This document shows positions 37,138 to 47,028 of a stretch of DNA of 64,000 nucleotides, piece after piece (position 1 is the stretch's first letter; the number at the start of each line of letters is the position of its first letter). Origin of the DNA: Candidatus Reidiella endopervernicosa (GTDB taxonomy: Bacteria > Pseudomonadota > Gammaproteobacteria > GCF-013343005); contig NZ_CP054491.1 of NCBI RefSeq assembly GCF_013343005.1, positions 1,470,501-1,534,500 of the forward strand. Reading direction: 5' to 3'. The translations under genes and the position numbers were made by a program. The notes below the pieces were generated by a model, which worked only from the letters and a program-made list of their open reading frames with translations, ran no database searches and was not told the origin of the DNA.

Positions 37138-37557
37138 ATGCTACAAAAATGGCTTTTTGTGGTTCCGTTACTTTTCATCGCAACACCGCTCTATGCCGAG
37201 AAACCGCTGGCACCAGAGAGCATTCCAGGTGCCACTATCGTCACCGCTGAGCAGCTGGTCGATCTGATTATCTCCAATCCAGAACTGATTATTGTCGATG
37301 CTCGTAAAAATACCGAGTACGCCAAAGGGCATATCGAGGGGGCCATATTCCTGCTCGATACTGAGATGACCCCGGAGAAACTCGACGCTGTTGCCCCAGA
37401 ATTCACCACGCCGATTGCCTTTTACTGTAACGGACCGCGTTGTCTGCGCAGCAGCAACTCGGTGCGGCGTGCGTTGGGCTGGGGTTATGGAAACATCTAC
37501 TGGTTCCGAGGCGGTTGGAAAGAGTGGATCAACAAGGAGCTGCCGATTGTGCAGTGA
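37138..37557 (+). CDS. Exported single-domain rhodanese
   Basis: 139 residues with a signal peptide (MLQKWLFVVPLLFIATPLYA) and one rhodanese domain. The active-site loop reads IAFYCNGPRCLRSSNSVRRA, with FYCNGPRC supplying the catalytic Cys. It probably moves sulfane sulfur or acts as a persulfide carrier in the periplasm. RBS AGGGGG lies before the ATG. A perfect CRP-like box upstream suggests regulation by carbon or redox status. Confidence 0.88.
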   Translation: MLQKWLFVVPLLFIATPLYAEKPLAPESIPGATIVTAEQLVDLIISNPELIIVDARKNTEYAKGHIEGAIFLLDTEMTPEKLDAVAPEFTTPIAFYCNGPRCLRSSNSVRRALGWGYGNIYWFRGGWKEWINKELPIVQ

Positions 37558-37627
37558 GGTTGATAAACGCTGATGGATCTATCTTTGTTAATAATGGACT
37601 ACTGCATCAATCGACAGGGAGTTGTTG

Positions 37628-39214
37628 ATGAGGATTGAACGCGTCTCACTGAGAGTGCTCTCTATCGGCATTTTGCTCATCCTGGGTGGTTCCTCTGCCT
37701 TTCTTTCGCTCGTTGCGGGCAGTCACTTTCGTGAGGCTGCGCTCGGTTCACAGATCAAATCGCTCTCGCGTGTGATTGAGGTGGCGGGAGGCGAGGTGAT
37801 CAAGAGTCTGCGTTCGCAGGTGGTCTCGGTCGGTTTCTCGCTACAGAAGCGCGATGAGTTTCGTGACAGTCTGCAGCAGCTGGCTGAAGAGGGGGGACGC
37901 AAGCGCCTGCTCGATGTGCTCGATGATCCCTTTATCACCGGCTTTGTCGGGGTGGCCGATGTTGAGCTGGTGAAGCTGCGTGTTTTCGATCTTGAGCTAC
38001 AGCAGTTGGCCGAGAGTCGGCGTGGCAGTGCCGATCTGACTCAGGGATTGCCACCCTTCCTCTATACGCGTGCGAAGCCCCGGAGCGGTGCCGATCGGCT
38101 CAAGGCCGTAGGCGGACTGTGGGTGTCGCCTATCGGTCCGCTCTACTCGGTACTAGTGCCGGTGGGTGGGTTGAGGGTGAAGGGTTATCTGGAGCTGGTA
38201 GTGCAGCCGAATTTTAATCTGCCTCGTGTTGCAGAGATTATTCAGATGCCATTAGAGATCTTTAACATGAGCGGCACACCGATCTATCAGAGTCATGGTA
38301 GTGGTCGGGAGCAGTTCGAGTGGTTGCCAGTCGAGTACGTGATGATGAGCGACAATGGTGAGCCCGCCTTCCGTCTGGTAGCGATGGAGAATGTCGAAGA
38401 GCTCAACGCTGAGATGTATGACACCCAGTTGCGCACCACATTCGGTTTTCTCTCGCTTACGCTCGCTTCGCTGCTGTTAGCGTTATGGCTCTTTAATCGC
38501 TTCCTGTTCCGGCCGGTAGAAAATATGATGGGACAGATCGAACGCTGTACCCGCGGCGACCTCGATACACAGATTGAGGGACGTTCGTTGAAAGAGTTTC
38601 ACGCCCTGGCCAAAGCCTTTAACGGCATGACGAAAAAACTCAGGGATAGTATTAAGGAATTACAGAAGCTCTCTTCGCTTGACGGCCTGACCGGTATCGC
38701 CAATCGTCGTCAGTTCGATGCGGCACTGGAGAATGAGTGGAAGCGTTCGTTGCGTGGTGGCGAGTATGAGGTCTCGCTGATTCTGCTCGATATCGACTAT
38801 TTCAAGCAGTTTAACGACACCTACGGCCACCAGTCGGGAGATGATTGTCTGAAGCGCGTTGCCGCTGCCCTGCAGCAGGCAACGCAGCGCCCTGCTGATT
38901 TGGTGGCACGTTATGGTGGCGAGGAGTTTGTGGTGCTGCTGCCTGCTACCGGCACTCAGGGAGCACTCAATCTGGCTGCACAGATCCAGAATGAGGTGGC
39001 CAAGCTGCGCATCCGTCATAGTTCCTCAGATGTCTCCACCTGTATCTCTGTCAGCCTGGGTATTACCACGCTCACCCCAACGGCCGAGACCCCTCCCTTT
39101 TTGCTGATTGGCGAGGCAGATGAGGCGCTCTACTACGCCAAGGAGCGAGGGCGAAATCGCGTTGAACTGAGTGAGAAGCTGCGTAATGGCGGCGCGAGTC
39201 AGCAGCACGGGTGA
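37628..39214 (+). CDS. Membrane-bound diguanylate cyclase (periplasmic sensor-HAMP-GGDEF)
   Basis: 528 residues. TM1 at about residues 9-30, a ~230-residue periplasmic sensor region, TM2 (FGFLSLTLASLLLALWLFNRFLF), HAMP, then a GGDEF domain. The active site is RYGGEEFVVLLP, so it should make c-di-GMP, and RPAD five residues before GGEEF is an intact RxxD inhibitory site. ATG 37628 is favoured because GGGAG lies 7 bp upstream. It has no receiver domain, so it is not WspR. Confidence 0.92.
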   Translation: MRIERVSLRVLSIGILLILGGSSAFLSLVAGSHFREAALGSQIKSLSRVIEVAGGEVIKSLRSQVVSVGFSLQKRDEFRDSLQQLAEEGGRKRLLDVLDDPFITGFVGVADVELVKLRVFDLELQQLAESRRGSADLTQGLPPFLYTRAKPRSGADRLKAVGGLWVSPIGPLYSVLVPVGGLRVKGYLELVVQPNFNLPRVAEIIQMPLEIFNMSGTPIYQSHGSGREQFEWLPVEYVMMSDNGEPAFRLVAMENVEELNAEMYDTQLRTTFGFLSLTLASLLLALWLFNRFLFRPVENMMGQIERCTRGDLDTQIEGRSLKEFHALAKAFNGMTKKLRDSIKELQKLSSLDGLTGIANRRQFDAALENEWKRSLRGGEYEVSLILLDIDYFKQFNDTYGHQSGDDCLKRVAAALQQATQRPADLVARYGGEEFVVLLPATGTQGALNLAAQIQNEVAKLRIRHSSSDVSTCISVSLGITTLTPTAETPPFLLIGEADEALYYAKERGRNRVELSEKLRNGGASQQHG

Positions 39215-39286
39215 GCGGCTCAGCTCTCGGTAATATGAGCCAAAAATTACAGGACGACTTCCGCGTTTGTCGCTACAATAGCCGCC

Positions 39287-40384
39287 ATGTCAGGAAATAG
39301 CTTCGGAAAACTCTTCACGGTGACCTCCTTTGGCGAGAGTCACGGTCCCGCAATCGGCTGTATTGTCGATGGTTGCCCCCCCGGATTGGCGCTTACGGTC
39401 GAAGACCTGCAGGGCGATCTTGATCGACGTAAGCCGGGTACCTCGCGCCACACTACGCAGCGTCGTGAGGCCGATGAGGTACAGATCCTCTCGGGTGTGT
39501 TTGAGGGTGTGACTACCGGCACGCCGATTGGGCTGCTGATTCACAACACCGATCAGCGCTCCAAGGACTACTCCAATATTGCCGCGACCTTTCGTCCCGG
39601 CCATGCCGACTACACCTATCAGCAGAAGTATGGGCTGCGTGACTACCGCGGTGGTGGGCGCAGCTCTGCGCGTGAGACGGCGATGCGGGTTGCGGCTGGC
39701 GCGGTGGCGAAGAGATATCTCGCCACGCTCGGGATCGAGATTCGTGGTTATGTCGCGCAGCTTGGTCCGATCAAGGCGGAGGCGTTTGACTGGAGTGAGG
39801 TTGGACAGAACCCCTTCTTCTTCCCCGATGCCAGCAAGGTCGAGGAGTTAGAGGCGTACATGGATGCACTGCGCAAGGATGGCGACTCGATCGGGGCCAG
39901 GGTCAATGTTGTTGCCAGTGGTGTACCGGCCGGTCTGGGTGAGCCGATTTTTGATCGTCTCGATGCCGATCTGGCCCATGCACTGATGAGCATTAATGCG
40001 GTTAAGGGTGTCGAGATTGGTGCGGGTTTTGACTGCGTGGAGCAGCGCGGTACCGAGCATCGCGATGAGATTACCCCCGAGGGATTCCTCAGTAATCACG
40101 CCGGTGGTGTACTGGGCGGTATCTCCAGTGGTCAGGATCTGCTCGCCTCGATTGCGATGAAGCCGACTTCGAGTCTGCGCATTCCCGGTCGCAGCGTCGA
40201 TCTCGACGGCAAGCCGATCGAGGTGGTGACTCAGGGGCGTCACGATCCCTGTGTCGGTATACGCGCTACGCCGATTGCCGAGGCGATGATGGCAATGGTG
40301 GTGATGGATCATCTGCTGCGCCACCGTGCACAGAACTTCGATGTCGATTCGAAGACACCGCAGATCCCTGCCTCACCCAAGTAG
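39287..40384 (+). CDS. aroC: Chorismate synthase
   Basis: 365 residues. [33 protein letters not shown], then [34 protein letters not shown], and [23 protein letters not shown] are the three family signatures. It converts EPSP to chorismate using reduced FMN, the shared precursor for the tryptophan genes found 14 kb downstream. Normal length. Confidence 0.98.
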   Translation: MSGNSFGKLFTVTSFGESHGPAIGCIVDGCPPGLALTVEDLQGDLDRRKPGTSRHTTQRREADEVQILSGVFEGVTTGTPIGLLIHNTDQRSKDYSNIAATFRPGHADYTYQQKYGLRDYRGGGRSSARETAMRVAAGAVAKRYLATLGIEIRGYVAQLGPIKAEAFDWSEVGQNPFFFPDASKVEELEAYMDALRKDGDSIGARVNVVASGVPAGLGEPIFDRLDADLAHALMSINAVKGVEIGAGFDCVEQRGTEHRDEITPEGFLSNHAGGVLGGISSGQDLLASIAMKPTSSLRIPGRSVDLDGKPIEVVTQGRHDPCVGIRATPIAEAMMAMVVMDHLLRHRAQNFDVDSKTPQIPASPK

Positions 40385-40413
40385 AAGCGTATGGCGTTTG
40401 CCAAGCACACCTT

Positions 40414-40697
40414 CGCTGACCGCCATGGATAGCGAAGCGAAGGCGGTTAGTCCGCGATAGTCGACGCCGTCTGCATATTCGTAGTTGAGAGCGCGAGCGA
40501 ACGACGAAGAAGATGCAGCAGCGGCTTTATGTCGGCGTAGAGTCACTGAGGGAGTTGTGTAGAGCCGCGAAGAGGTGATTACGCAACGTACGCAGGACGG
40601 TCGGGGCGCCGAAGGCATAAACGGTCGCGTTAAGTTTTTGCTGTTTGCTTGGGCTTGGATGCCCAAAACAAACTTTCGCAAAATAGCGACTCCCCGG
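40414..40697 (+). repeat. 284-bp element, copy 8 (intergenic)
   Basis: 284 bp, from 30 bp after aroC to 41 bp before the PKHD hydroxylase. It belongs to the GGATAGCGAAGCGAAGG / GACGAAGAAGATG subgroup. It may have separated the hydroxylase gene from its original promoter. Confidence 0.95.
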
Positions 40698-40737
40698 TTC
40701 AGATTATTTGAACGCCACGAATTAGAGGAGCGTCGAG

Positions 40738-41412
40738 ATGCTGTTGCATATCCCCAAGGTGCTGGAGAGCGAAGAGCTGCAGGCGGTGGTCAACGTGCTC
40801 AACCAGTCGCAGTTTGTCGATGGCAAGCTGACCGCAGGACAGGCGGCAGAACGGGTTAAATCGAATCTGGAGCTGGGTCGTGACCAGCCGCAGCGTGACC
40901 CACTGGCGAAGATTATTATCGGTGCACTGCATCGCAGCGAGATCTTCAATCAGGCGGCACTCCCCTACAAGATCGCCACACCACTATTTGCCCGCTACAC
41001 GGCTGGAATGAGCTACGGCAGTCACGTCGATGATCCGATCATGGGCGCACCCGGTCCGCTCTATCGCACCGACGTCTCCTTCACCGTCTTTCTTACCGAG
41101 CCCGACGCCTACGAGGGCGGGGAGCTAACGGTACGCACCAACTGGGGTGAACAGCAGGTGAAGTTCGCTGCCGGTGATGCGGTGATCTACCCCTCCGGAA
41201 CATTGCACCGCGTGGCTGAGGTGACCGGTGGAGAGCGTATGGTCGCAGTCGGCTGGGCGCAGAGTGTGGTGCGCGATCCGGCGCAGCGCGAGATCCTCTA
41301 TGAGCTGGGTCAGGCGCGTAACAGTCTGTTGAAGAGCTCGCCACAGAGTGAGGAGTGTGACTGGGTCGATCACAGCTATATCAATCTGGTACGTATGTGG
41401 GGTGAGGTCTAG
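40738..41412 (+). CDS. PKHD-type 2-oxoglutarate/Fe(II) hydroxylase
   Basis: 224 residues. The iron facial triad is visible as HVDD (residues ~101-104) and LHRV in YPSGTLHRVAEV, with the following RMVAVGWAQS giving the 2-oxoglutarate-binding Arg. The opening MLLHIPKVLESEELQAVV and AALPYKIATPLFARYTAGMSYGSHVDD match the YbiX/PiuC family, often linked to iron uptake. The C-terminal YINLVRMWGEV tail also fits. RBS GAGGAG at 40727. Substrate unknown. Confidence 0.92.
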   Translation: MLLHIPKVLESEELQAVVNVLNQSQFVDGKLTAGQAAERVKSNLELGRDQPQRDPLAKIIIGALHRSEIFNQAALPYKIATPLFARYTAGMSYGSHVDDPIMGAPGPLYRTDVSFTVFLTEPDAYEGGELTVRTNWGEQQVKFAAGDAVIYPSGTLHRVAEVTGGERMVAVGWAQSVVRDPAQREILYELGQARNSLLKSSPQSEECDWVDHSYINLVRMWGEV

Positions 41413-41483
41413 CCACCCACTATCCCTGAATGGGGCCTGGTTCGTTAACGATTTCCGAATAGATAATAAATAGCCGATAAACG

Positions 41484-42635
41484 ATGCCGTACTGGCGACT
41501 CTCCACCTTTTACCTCTTCTACTTCGCCAGTCTGGGCGCGTTGCTGCCTTACTGGAGTCTCTATCTGCAGCATATTGGTTTCAGTGCGCTGGAGATCGGT
41601 GAGTTGATGGCGGTGCTGATGGCGACCAAGATCGTCTCGCCCAACATCTGGGGATGGATCGCTGATCACACCGGCAAACGTATGGCGGTGGTACGGATCG
41701 GCTCGCTGCTCTCGGTGATCGCCTTTGTGGCGGTCTTCGTTGATACCTCCTACTGGTGGCTGATGGCGGTGATGCTGCTCTTCAGTTTTTTCTGGAATGC
41801 GACCCTGCCTCAGTTTGAGACGGTCACACTCAAACACCTGGGGAGCGATACCCACCGTTACAGCGCAATCCGACTCTGGGGCTCAATCGGTTTTATTGTG
41901 GCGGTGGCTGTACTTGGACCGTTGCTGGAGGGTGATTCGGTTACCCTGCTGCCCGCGATCCTGCTTTCGATCTTTATCGCTATCTGGGTGATGAGTCTGC
42001 TGGTGCCCGAGCAGCAGAGTCCTCCGCATCATGAGCGGCAGGGCTCGATTACCGAGGTGCTGAAACGTCCCGAGGTGATCGCGCTGCTGGTAGTCTGCTT
42101 TCTGATGCAGGCGAGTCATGGCCCTTACTACACCTTCTACTCGATCTACATGGAGGGCTACGGCTATAGCCGTACCCTGATTGGTCAGCTCTGGGCGCTG
42201 GGTGTGATTGCGGAGGTGGGGGTGTTTCTCATTATGCACCGTATGGTGAAAGGTGTCGGGCTGAAACGGCTCTTGATGCTCGCCTTCTCGTTAGCGGCGC
42301 TACGTTGGTGGCTGACAGGTGCGATGCCGGAGAGCCTCCCGGTGGTGCTCTTTTCCCAGCTCTTCCACGCCGCCAGCTTCGGAGTATTCCATGCCGTGGC
42401 AATTGCCTACTTCCATCGCCACTTCACCGGCCGTCATCACGGGCGAGGGCAGGCGCTCTACAGTTCGGTCAGCTTTGGTGCAGGCGGGGCGTTTGGTGCC
42501 TTCTACAGCGGCTATGTCTGGGATTCAATGGGGGGTTACGTCAGTTTCTATATCGCCGGACTGATGTGTCTGCTGGCGCTCTTTATCGTCTGGCGCTTTA
42601 TCGATGGCGCGCAGGGCGGTGAGGCGGCTTCGTAA
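41484..42635 (+). CDS. MFS transporter of the phenylpropionate-permease-like group
   Basis: 383 residues, 12 predicted membrane segments. The opening MPYWRLSTFYLFYFASLGALLPYWSLYLQ and ADHTGKRM (MFS motif A-like loop) are typical of the HcaT/MFS_1-like group. Substrate cannot be derived from sequence. A dyad that could act as a terminator follows. Confidence 0.88.
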   Translation: MPYWRLSTFYLFYFASLGALLPYWSLYLQHIGFSALEIGELMAVLMATKIVSPNIWGWIADHTGKRMAVVRIGSLLSVIAFVAVFVDTSYWWLMAVMLLFSFFWNATLPQFETVTLKHLGSDTHRYSAIRLWGSIGFIVAVAVLGPLLEGDSVTLLPAILLSIFIAIWVMSLLVPEQQSPPHHERQGSITEVLKRPEVIALLVVCFLMQASHGPYYTFYSIYMEGYGYSRTLIGQLWALGVIAEVGVFLIMHRMVKGVGLKRLLMLAFSLAALRWWLTGAMPESLPVVLFSQLFHAASFGVFHAVAIAYFHRHFTGRHHGRGQALYSSVSFGAGGAFGAFYSGYVWDSMGGYVSFYIAGLMCLLALFIVWRFIDGAQGGEAAS

Positions 42636-42671
42636 CGGATCACTTCCGCCTCGGCTGTAGTGCTCATGACT

Positions 42672-42717
42672 GAAAGGTAGGGGGCTTTACCAGATGCCCT
42701 GCATCCTCTACCTTTTC
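42672..42717. terminator. Probable hairpin terminator after the MFS gene
   Basis: GAAAGGTAG and CTACCTTTTC are complementary arms around a loop containing a GGGC/GCCC pair; 37 bp after the stop. The T-run is short, so only moderate confidence. Confidence 0.5.
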
Positions 42718-42816
42718 TGCACCACGTGCCGTCTTTACACACTCCTCTCTCCTCTTCATGGGCGGGGCGGTGCAGTCAGTACGGTTGCGATCGCTATCTT
42801 CCAGGTGGGGCACGCT

Positions 42817-43099
42817 CGCTGGCCGCCATGGATAGCGAAGCGAAGGCGGTTAGCCCCGATAGTCGACGCCGTCTGCCTATTCGTAGTTGAGAGCGCGAGC
42901 GAACGACGAAGAAGATGCAGCAGCGGCTTTATGTCGGCGTAGAGTCAGTGAGGAAGTTGTGTAGAGCCGCGAAGAGGTGATTACGCAACGTACGCAGGAG
43001 GTCGGGGCGCCGCAGGCATAAACGGTCGCGTGAAGTTTTTGCTGTTTGCTTGGGCTTGGATGCCCAAAACAAACTTTCGCAAAAATAGCGACTCCCCGG
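42817..43099 (+). repeat. 284-bp element, copy 9 (intergenic)
   Basis: 283 bp; begins CGCTGGCC (one change in the first hairpin arm, which weakens the stem) and has AGTCAGTGAGGAAG. The flanking 43100-43480 has no gene that I can support. Confidence 0.93.
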
Positions 43100-43489
43100 A
43101 CGATCGTTACGCGCCTACGGCAAATATAGACGATAAAGCGACTGATGATGTTGGATGGAGATTGTTGTTAATAGCGGTCTTTGCGATTGCGGGTGTGAGA
43201 TGTGCCTGTGCATCATAACGGTGCATGATACTCATTACATAAAGGCCACTCTTTGGGGTAGCCTTGCTCATTGCAGCTCAGATTTTATGACCCACGTCAT
43301 TTCCGTTAATGCATGATGCCATGCCGAGAATCATGAGGGTGGTAGGCCTGTTGACTCAAGCACCGGATATTAAGAGGGTCTGAGTGACTCTTGATGCTAC
43401 TCTTCCGATCGAGACTGATGTGCTCTGCCACTGAAGTGCTACGAGCGCTGTAAAAGATGGCTTTAAAGTAATGTTTTCCAGGAGTGAAA
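43100..43489. other. Gene-poor interval between repeat copies 9 and 10
   Basis: No convincing ORF. It contains a symmetrical site ATGAC-CCAC-GTCAT (43287-43300) of unknown meaning. A good RBS (CAGGAG) at its end belongs to the small gene that starts at 43490. Confidence 0.4.
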
Positions 43490-43927
43490 ATGAATAAGAA
43501 CACCGACGCTGACCGCCATGGATAGCGAAGCGAAGGCGGTTAGTCCGCGATAGTCGACGCCGTCTGCCTATTCGTAGTTGAGAGCGCGAGCGAACGACGA
43601 AGAAGATGCAGCAGCGGCTTTATGTCGGCGTAGAGTCAGTGAGGGAGTTGTGTAGAGCCGCGAAGAGGTGATTACGCAACGTACGCAGGACGGTCGGGGC
43701 GCCGTAGGCATAAACGGTCGCGTTAAGTATTTGCCGCTTGCTTGGGCTTGGGTGCCCAAAACATGCTTCCGCAAAAATAGCGACTCCCCGAGCGGGTTAA
43801 AGAGATGTTTGCCGAGCGCTATATGGAAGCGGTTTCGCTGATGCCAGAGCCGCCCCAGAGTCGCGGCCGGGATGTGGAAGCCGTCATGCGATTGCGTGAG
43901 CGCCTGCACACAGCGATGAACGGTTAG
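43490..43927 (+). pseudogene. Small hypothetical gene split by the 284-bp element
   Basis: An RBS (CCAGGAG) and ATG open a frame MNKNTD that runs straight into the element after six codons. After the element the sequence continues in frame as ERVKEMFAERYMEAVSLMPEPPQSRGRDVEAVMRLRERLHTAMNG and stops. Without the element this is a ~51-residue, mostly helical cytosolic protein. No recognised family. It is convergent with the LysR gene, whose stop lies at its 3' end. Confidence 0.65.
43507..43790 (+). repeat. 284-bp element, copy 10 (inside a small gene, sense)
   Basis: 284 bp; ends CCCCG followed directly by AGCGGG. It shares the ATTTGCCGCTTG foot with copies 4 and 5, and has ACATGCTTCCGC in the 3' hairpin. 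Flanks AACACCGA and GAGCGGG show no clear duplication. Confidence 0.93.
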
Positions 43928-44808
43928 AGAGCCTCGCTTGGTACGATCTCTAGTAGTAACTGTTTAAGGGCACTTGCCGCATTCGATAGGGTGCGCTGCG
44001 GGTGTTGCACCAACCCCAGAATCCTCTTCAGTTCGATCCCCTCTACATTCAGCACAGATACCTCTTCATCAACCATTGAACGAGGTAGCACGCTCCATCC
44101 CAGGCCGACTGAAACCAGCATCTTGATCGTCTCCAGATAGTTGGTCGCCATACTGACCCTGGGTGTGATACCGAGTGGGGCGAACTTCGCCTCGATGATC
44201 TGTCGGGTATAGGTCCCCTCGGAGGGGAGGATGGTGTCGTAGTTGGCCAGAGAACTAGCGGTGATTGCGCTCAGTTTTGTCAGCGGGTGATCGTGCGCGG
44301 CGATGAAGGCGAGCGGATCCTCCCAGATAGTATGTGTAATCAATCCGGCTGGTGATTCAGTTGGCAGGGTGATCAGTCCCAGCTCCAGTTCGCCGTGTAA
44401 TACGGCCTGCATGCCCGCTTCAGAGTCGAGAAAGCGGATATCGAGATCGACTTGCGGATAACGATCAACGTAGCTGCGTAAAATCGGTGGTAGCCGGTGC
44501 AGACCAATATGGTGACTGGTGCCGATGGTAAGTTGACCGCCGATGGTGCCAGAGAGATTGGTGAGGGTGCGCTTGCTATCTTCGATCTGTTCAAGAATCT
44601 GCCTGGCTCGTGGTAACAGCGCAGCTCCGGCCTCGGTCAGTGTGGTCTGTCGTGAGATGCGGTCGAACAGGCGGCAGTTGAGTTCGCTCTCCAAAGCGGT
44701 GATGCGTTTACTGATCGCGGGTTGGGTAAGGTGGATCAGTTCGGCGGCAAGGGAGAAGGAGCCAGATTCGGCAACGGTGACAAAGGCGTTCAGGGCAGGG
44801 ATGTCCAT
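43924..44808 (-). CDS. LysR-family regulator, probable control of leuCDB
   Basis: Minus strand, 294 residues. N-terminal winged helix-turn-helix (FVTVAESGSFSLAAELIHLTQPAISKRITALE) and a C-terminal periplasmic-binding-like effector domain (LTIGTSHHIGLHRLPPILRSY). It is transcribed divergently from leuC with a 115-bp gap that holds a clear T-N11-A dyad. Divergent placement and the site suggest it regulates leucine synthesis genes, but a LysR regulator of something else cannot be excluded. Confidence 0.9.
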   Translation of the reverse strand: MDIPALNAFVTVAESGSFSLAAELIHLTQPAISKRITALESELNCRLFDRISRQTTLTEAGAALLPRARQILEQIEDSKRTLTNLSGTIGGQLTIGTSHHIGLHRLPPILRSYVDRYPQVDLDIRFLDSEAGMQAVLHGELELGLITLPTESPAGLITHTIWEDPLAFIAAHDHPLTKLSAITASSLANYDTILPSEGTYTRQIIEAKFAPLGITPRVSMATNYLETIKMLVSVGLGWSVLPRSMVDEEVSVLNVEGIELKRILGLVQHPQRTLSNAASALKQLLLEIVPSEAL

Positions 44809-44825
44809 GGTAAATATCCAGTCAT

Positions 44826-44844
44826 CTATTCCAGCAAGGAATAG
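44826..44844. promoter_or_regulatory. LysR-type operator dyad between the regulator and leuC
   Basis: CTATTCC-AGCAA-GGAATAG is a perfect 7-bp inverted repeat with 5-bp spacer, containing the T-N11-A core (ATTCC-N5-GGAAT). It lies 18 bp upstream of the LysR start and 80 bp upstream of leuC, fitting joint autoregulation and activation. Confidence 0.65.
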
Positions 44845-44923
44845 ATTACATGATAAATATGAATTTGAGTAATCACTGTCGGCGCTCTACTATTGAAAGC
44901 GAATTCTGAAGAGGTCAAAGGCT

Positions 44924-46368
44924 ATGACTGCAAAAACACTCTATGACAAGTTGTGGGATGCCCACGTGGTGCGCACCGAAGAGGGTGGTACTGCTCTGCT
45001 CTATATCGATCGCCATCTCGTGCATGAGGTGACTTCACCGCAGGCCTTTGAGGGGCTGCGTCTTGCGGGACGCATGCCGTGGCGTAAAGAGTCGGTGGTG
45101 GCCACGCCCGATCACAATGTACCGACCACCGGTCAGAGTAGCGGCATTGAAGGTATCGAGGATCCGGTCGCACGTACTCAGGTGGCAACGCTTGATGCCA
45201 ACGTGAAGGAGTTCGACCTCACCTACTTTCCGATGAACGATCCGCGTCAGGGCATCGTGCACGTGGTCGGACCTGAGGAGGGTGCAACCCTGCCCGGTAT
45301 GACGGTGGTCTGTGGCGACTCGCACACCTCGACCCACGGTGCCTTCGGTGCGTTGGCGCACGGTATAGGCACCTCTGAGGTGGAGCATGTGCTCGCCACC
45401 CAGTGTCTGGTGCAGAAGAAGATGAAAAACATGCGTGTCACCGTGCAGGGCCATGTTGGTCCCGGTGTGACCGCCAAGGATATCGTGCTCGCCATCATCG
45501 GTGAGATCGGTACCGCAGGTGGTAACGGTCACGCCTTGGAATTTGCCGGTGAGGCGATTATGGATCTTTCGGTGGAAGGGCGCATGACGGTCTGCAACAT
45601 GGCGATCGAGGCAGGCGCTCGTGCTGGTATGGTGGCGGTCGACGAGAAGACCATCAACTACTTCGAGAGCAAACCCTTCGCGCCCAAGGGTGAGCAGTGG
45701 CAGCAGGCGGTCGAGGCGTGGCGTGATCTGAAGAGCGATGAGGGGCGGCGTTCGATACCGAGCTGATGATCGATGCCGCTTCGATCCAGCCGCAGGTTAC
45801 CTGGGGTACCTCACCTGAGATGGTGGTCGGTATCGATGCCAGCGTGCCTAATCCAGAAGATGAGACCGATGCGGTCAAGGCGGAGGGGATGCGTCGTGCG
45901 CTCGACTATATGAATCTCGATGCCGGGATGGCGATTAGCGATATTCCGATTGATAAGGTCTTTATCGGCTCCTGTACCAACTCGCGAATTGAAGATATTC
46001 GTGCGGCCGCTGTAGTGGCGCAGGATGCACTGGACAAGGGGTGCAAGGTATCGCCGACCGTGAAACAGGCGCTGGTTGTGCCGGGCTCCGGTCTGGTCAA
46101 ACAGCAGGCCGAGAGCGAAGGGCTCGACAAGATCTTTGTTGAGGCGGGATTTGAGTGGCGTGAACCGGGTTGCTCCATGTGTCTGGCGATGAATGCCGAT
46201 CGGCTCGAAGCGGGTGAGCGCTGTGCCTCAACATCAAACAGAAACTTTGAGGGGCGTCAGGGTAACGGCGGCCGCACCCACCTGGTTAGTCCTGCGATGG
46301 CGGCGATGGCGGCCTTTACCGGCCACTTCTACGATGTGCGCAAGATGGGGGAGCTTAGTAATGGATAA
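44924..46368 (+). CDS. leuC: 3-isopropylmalate dehydratase large subunit, with a frameshift
   Basis: Aconitase-family enzyme of leucine synthesis that works with LeuD. First part: [58 protein letters not shown]. Second part: [31 protein letters not shown] (iron-sulfur Cys), [13 protein letters not shown] (last two cluster Cys). The frames change near 45742-45745, where GATGAGGGG-CGGCG lacks one G compared with the expected D-E-G-A-A-F-D. If real, LeuC would stop at 45766 before its cluster ligands. Since leuD, leuB and the rest are intact, an assembly indel in the G-run is quite possible. Confidence 0.9.
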
Positions 46369-47002
46369 ATTCGAAAAGATGGATGCGCTCGTAGCGCCGT
46401 TGGATCGCTCTAATGTCGATACTGATGCGATCATTCCAAAGCAGTTCCTGAAGTCGATCAAGCGTAGCGGATTTGGTCCCAACGCCTTTGATGAGTGGCG
46501 CTATCTTGACCACGGTGAGCCGGGTATGGATAACAGCCAGCGCCCGCTCAATCCCGACTTTGTGCTCAATCAGGATCGATATCAGGGTGCCAATATTCTG
46601 CTGGCGCGTGAGAACTTCGGTTGTGGCTCTTCGCGGGAACATGCGCCGTGGGCCTTGGAGGATTACGGCTTTCGGGTGATCATAGCGCCCAGCTTTGCCG
46701 ATATCTTCTTCAACAACTGTTTCAAGAACGGCATCCTGCCGATCGTGCTCGACGAGACGAAGGTTGATCAACTTTTCAAAGAGGTTGAGGTAAGCGAGGG
46801 TTATCAGCTGGCGGTCGACCTTGAAACGCAGACGATCAACACCCCGGCAGGTGAGTCGATCACCTTTGAGGTCGATGCCTTCCGCAAGCACTGCCTGCTC
46901 AACGGTTTTGATGATATCGGCCTGACCATGCAGCATGTAGACGACATAAAGGCCTACGAGGTGCGCCGCAAGAGTGAAGCGCCGTGGCTCTTTGCTAACT
47001 GA
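46361..47002 (+). CDS. leuD: 3-isopropylmalate dehydratase small subunit
   Basis: 213 residues from ATG 46361, overlapping the leuC end by 8 bp (translational coupling). Swivel-domain motifs [36 protein letters not shown] and [17 protein letters not shown] are standard LeuD. Combines with LeuC to isomerise 2- to 3-isopropylmalate. Confidence 0.97.
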   Translation: MDKFEKMDALVAPLDRSNVDTDAIIPKQFLKSIKRSGFGPNAFDEWRYLDHGEPGMDNSQRPLNPDFVLNQDRYQGANILLARENFGCGSSREHAPWALEDYGFRVIIAPSFADIFFNNCFKNGILPIVLDETKVDQLFKEVEVSEGYQLAVDLETQTINTPAGESITFEVDAFRKHCLLNGFDDIGLTMQHVDDIKAYEVRRKSEAPWLFAN

Positions 47003-47028
47003 TTAAATTTGATAGACGGAAATTAGAG

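Noticed and set aside
37628-39214. WspR output cyclase for the Wsp operon
   Set aside because: This diguanylate cyclase has membrane segments, a periplasmic domain and HAMP but no receiver domain, and lies 25 kb from the operon.
42694-42942. 82-residue frame entering repeat copy 9
   Set aside because: Its first half overlaps the probable terminator of the MFS gene and its second half is element sequence.
46193-47002. Longer leuD beginning at 46193
   Set aside because: The extension is a shifted frame inside the leuC 3' end. ATG at 46361 ([24 protein letters not shown]) is the conserved LeuD start.
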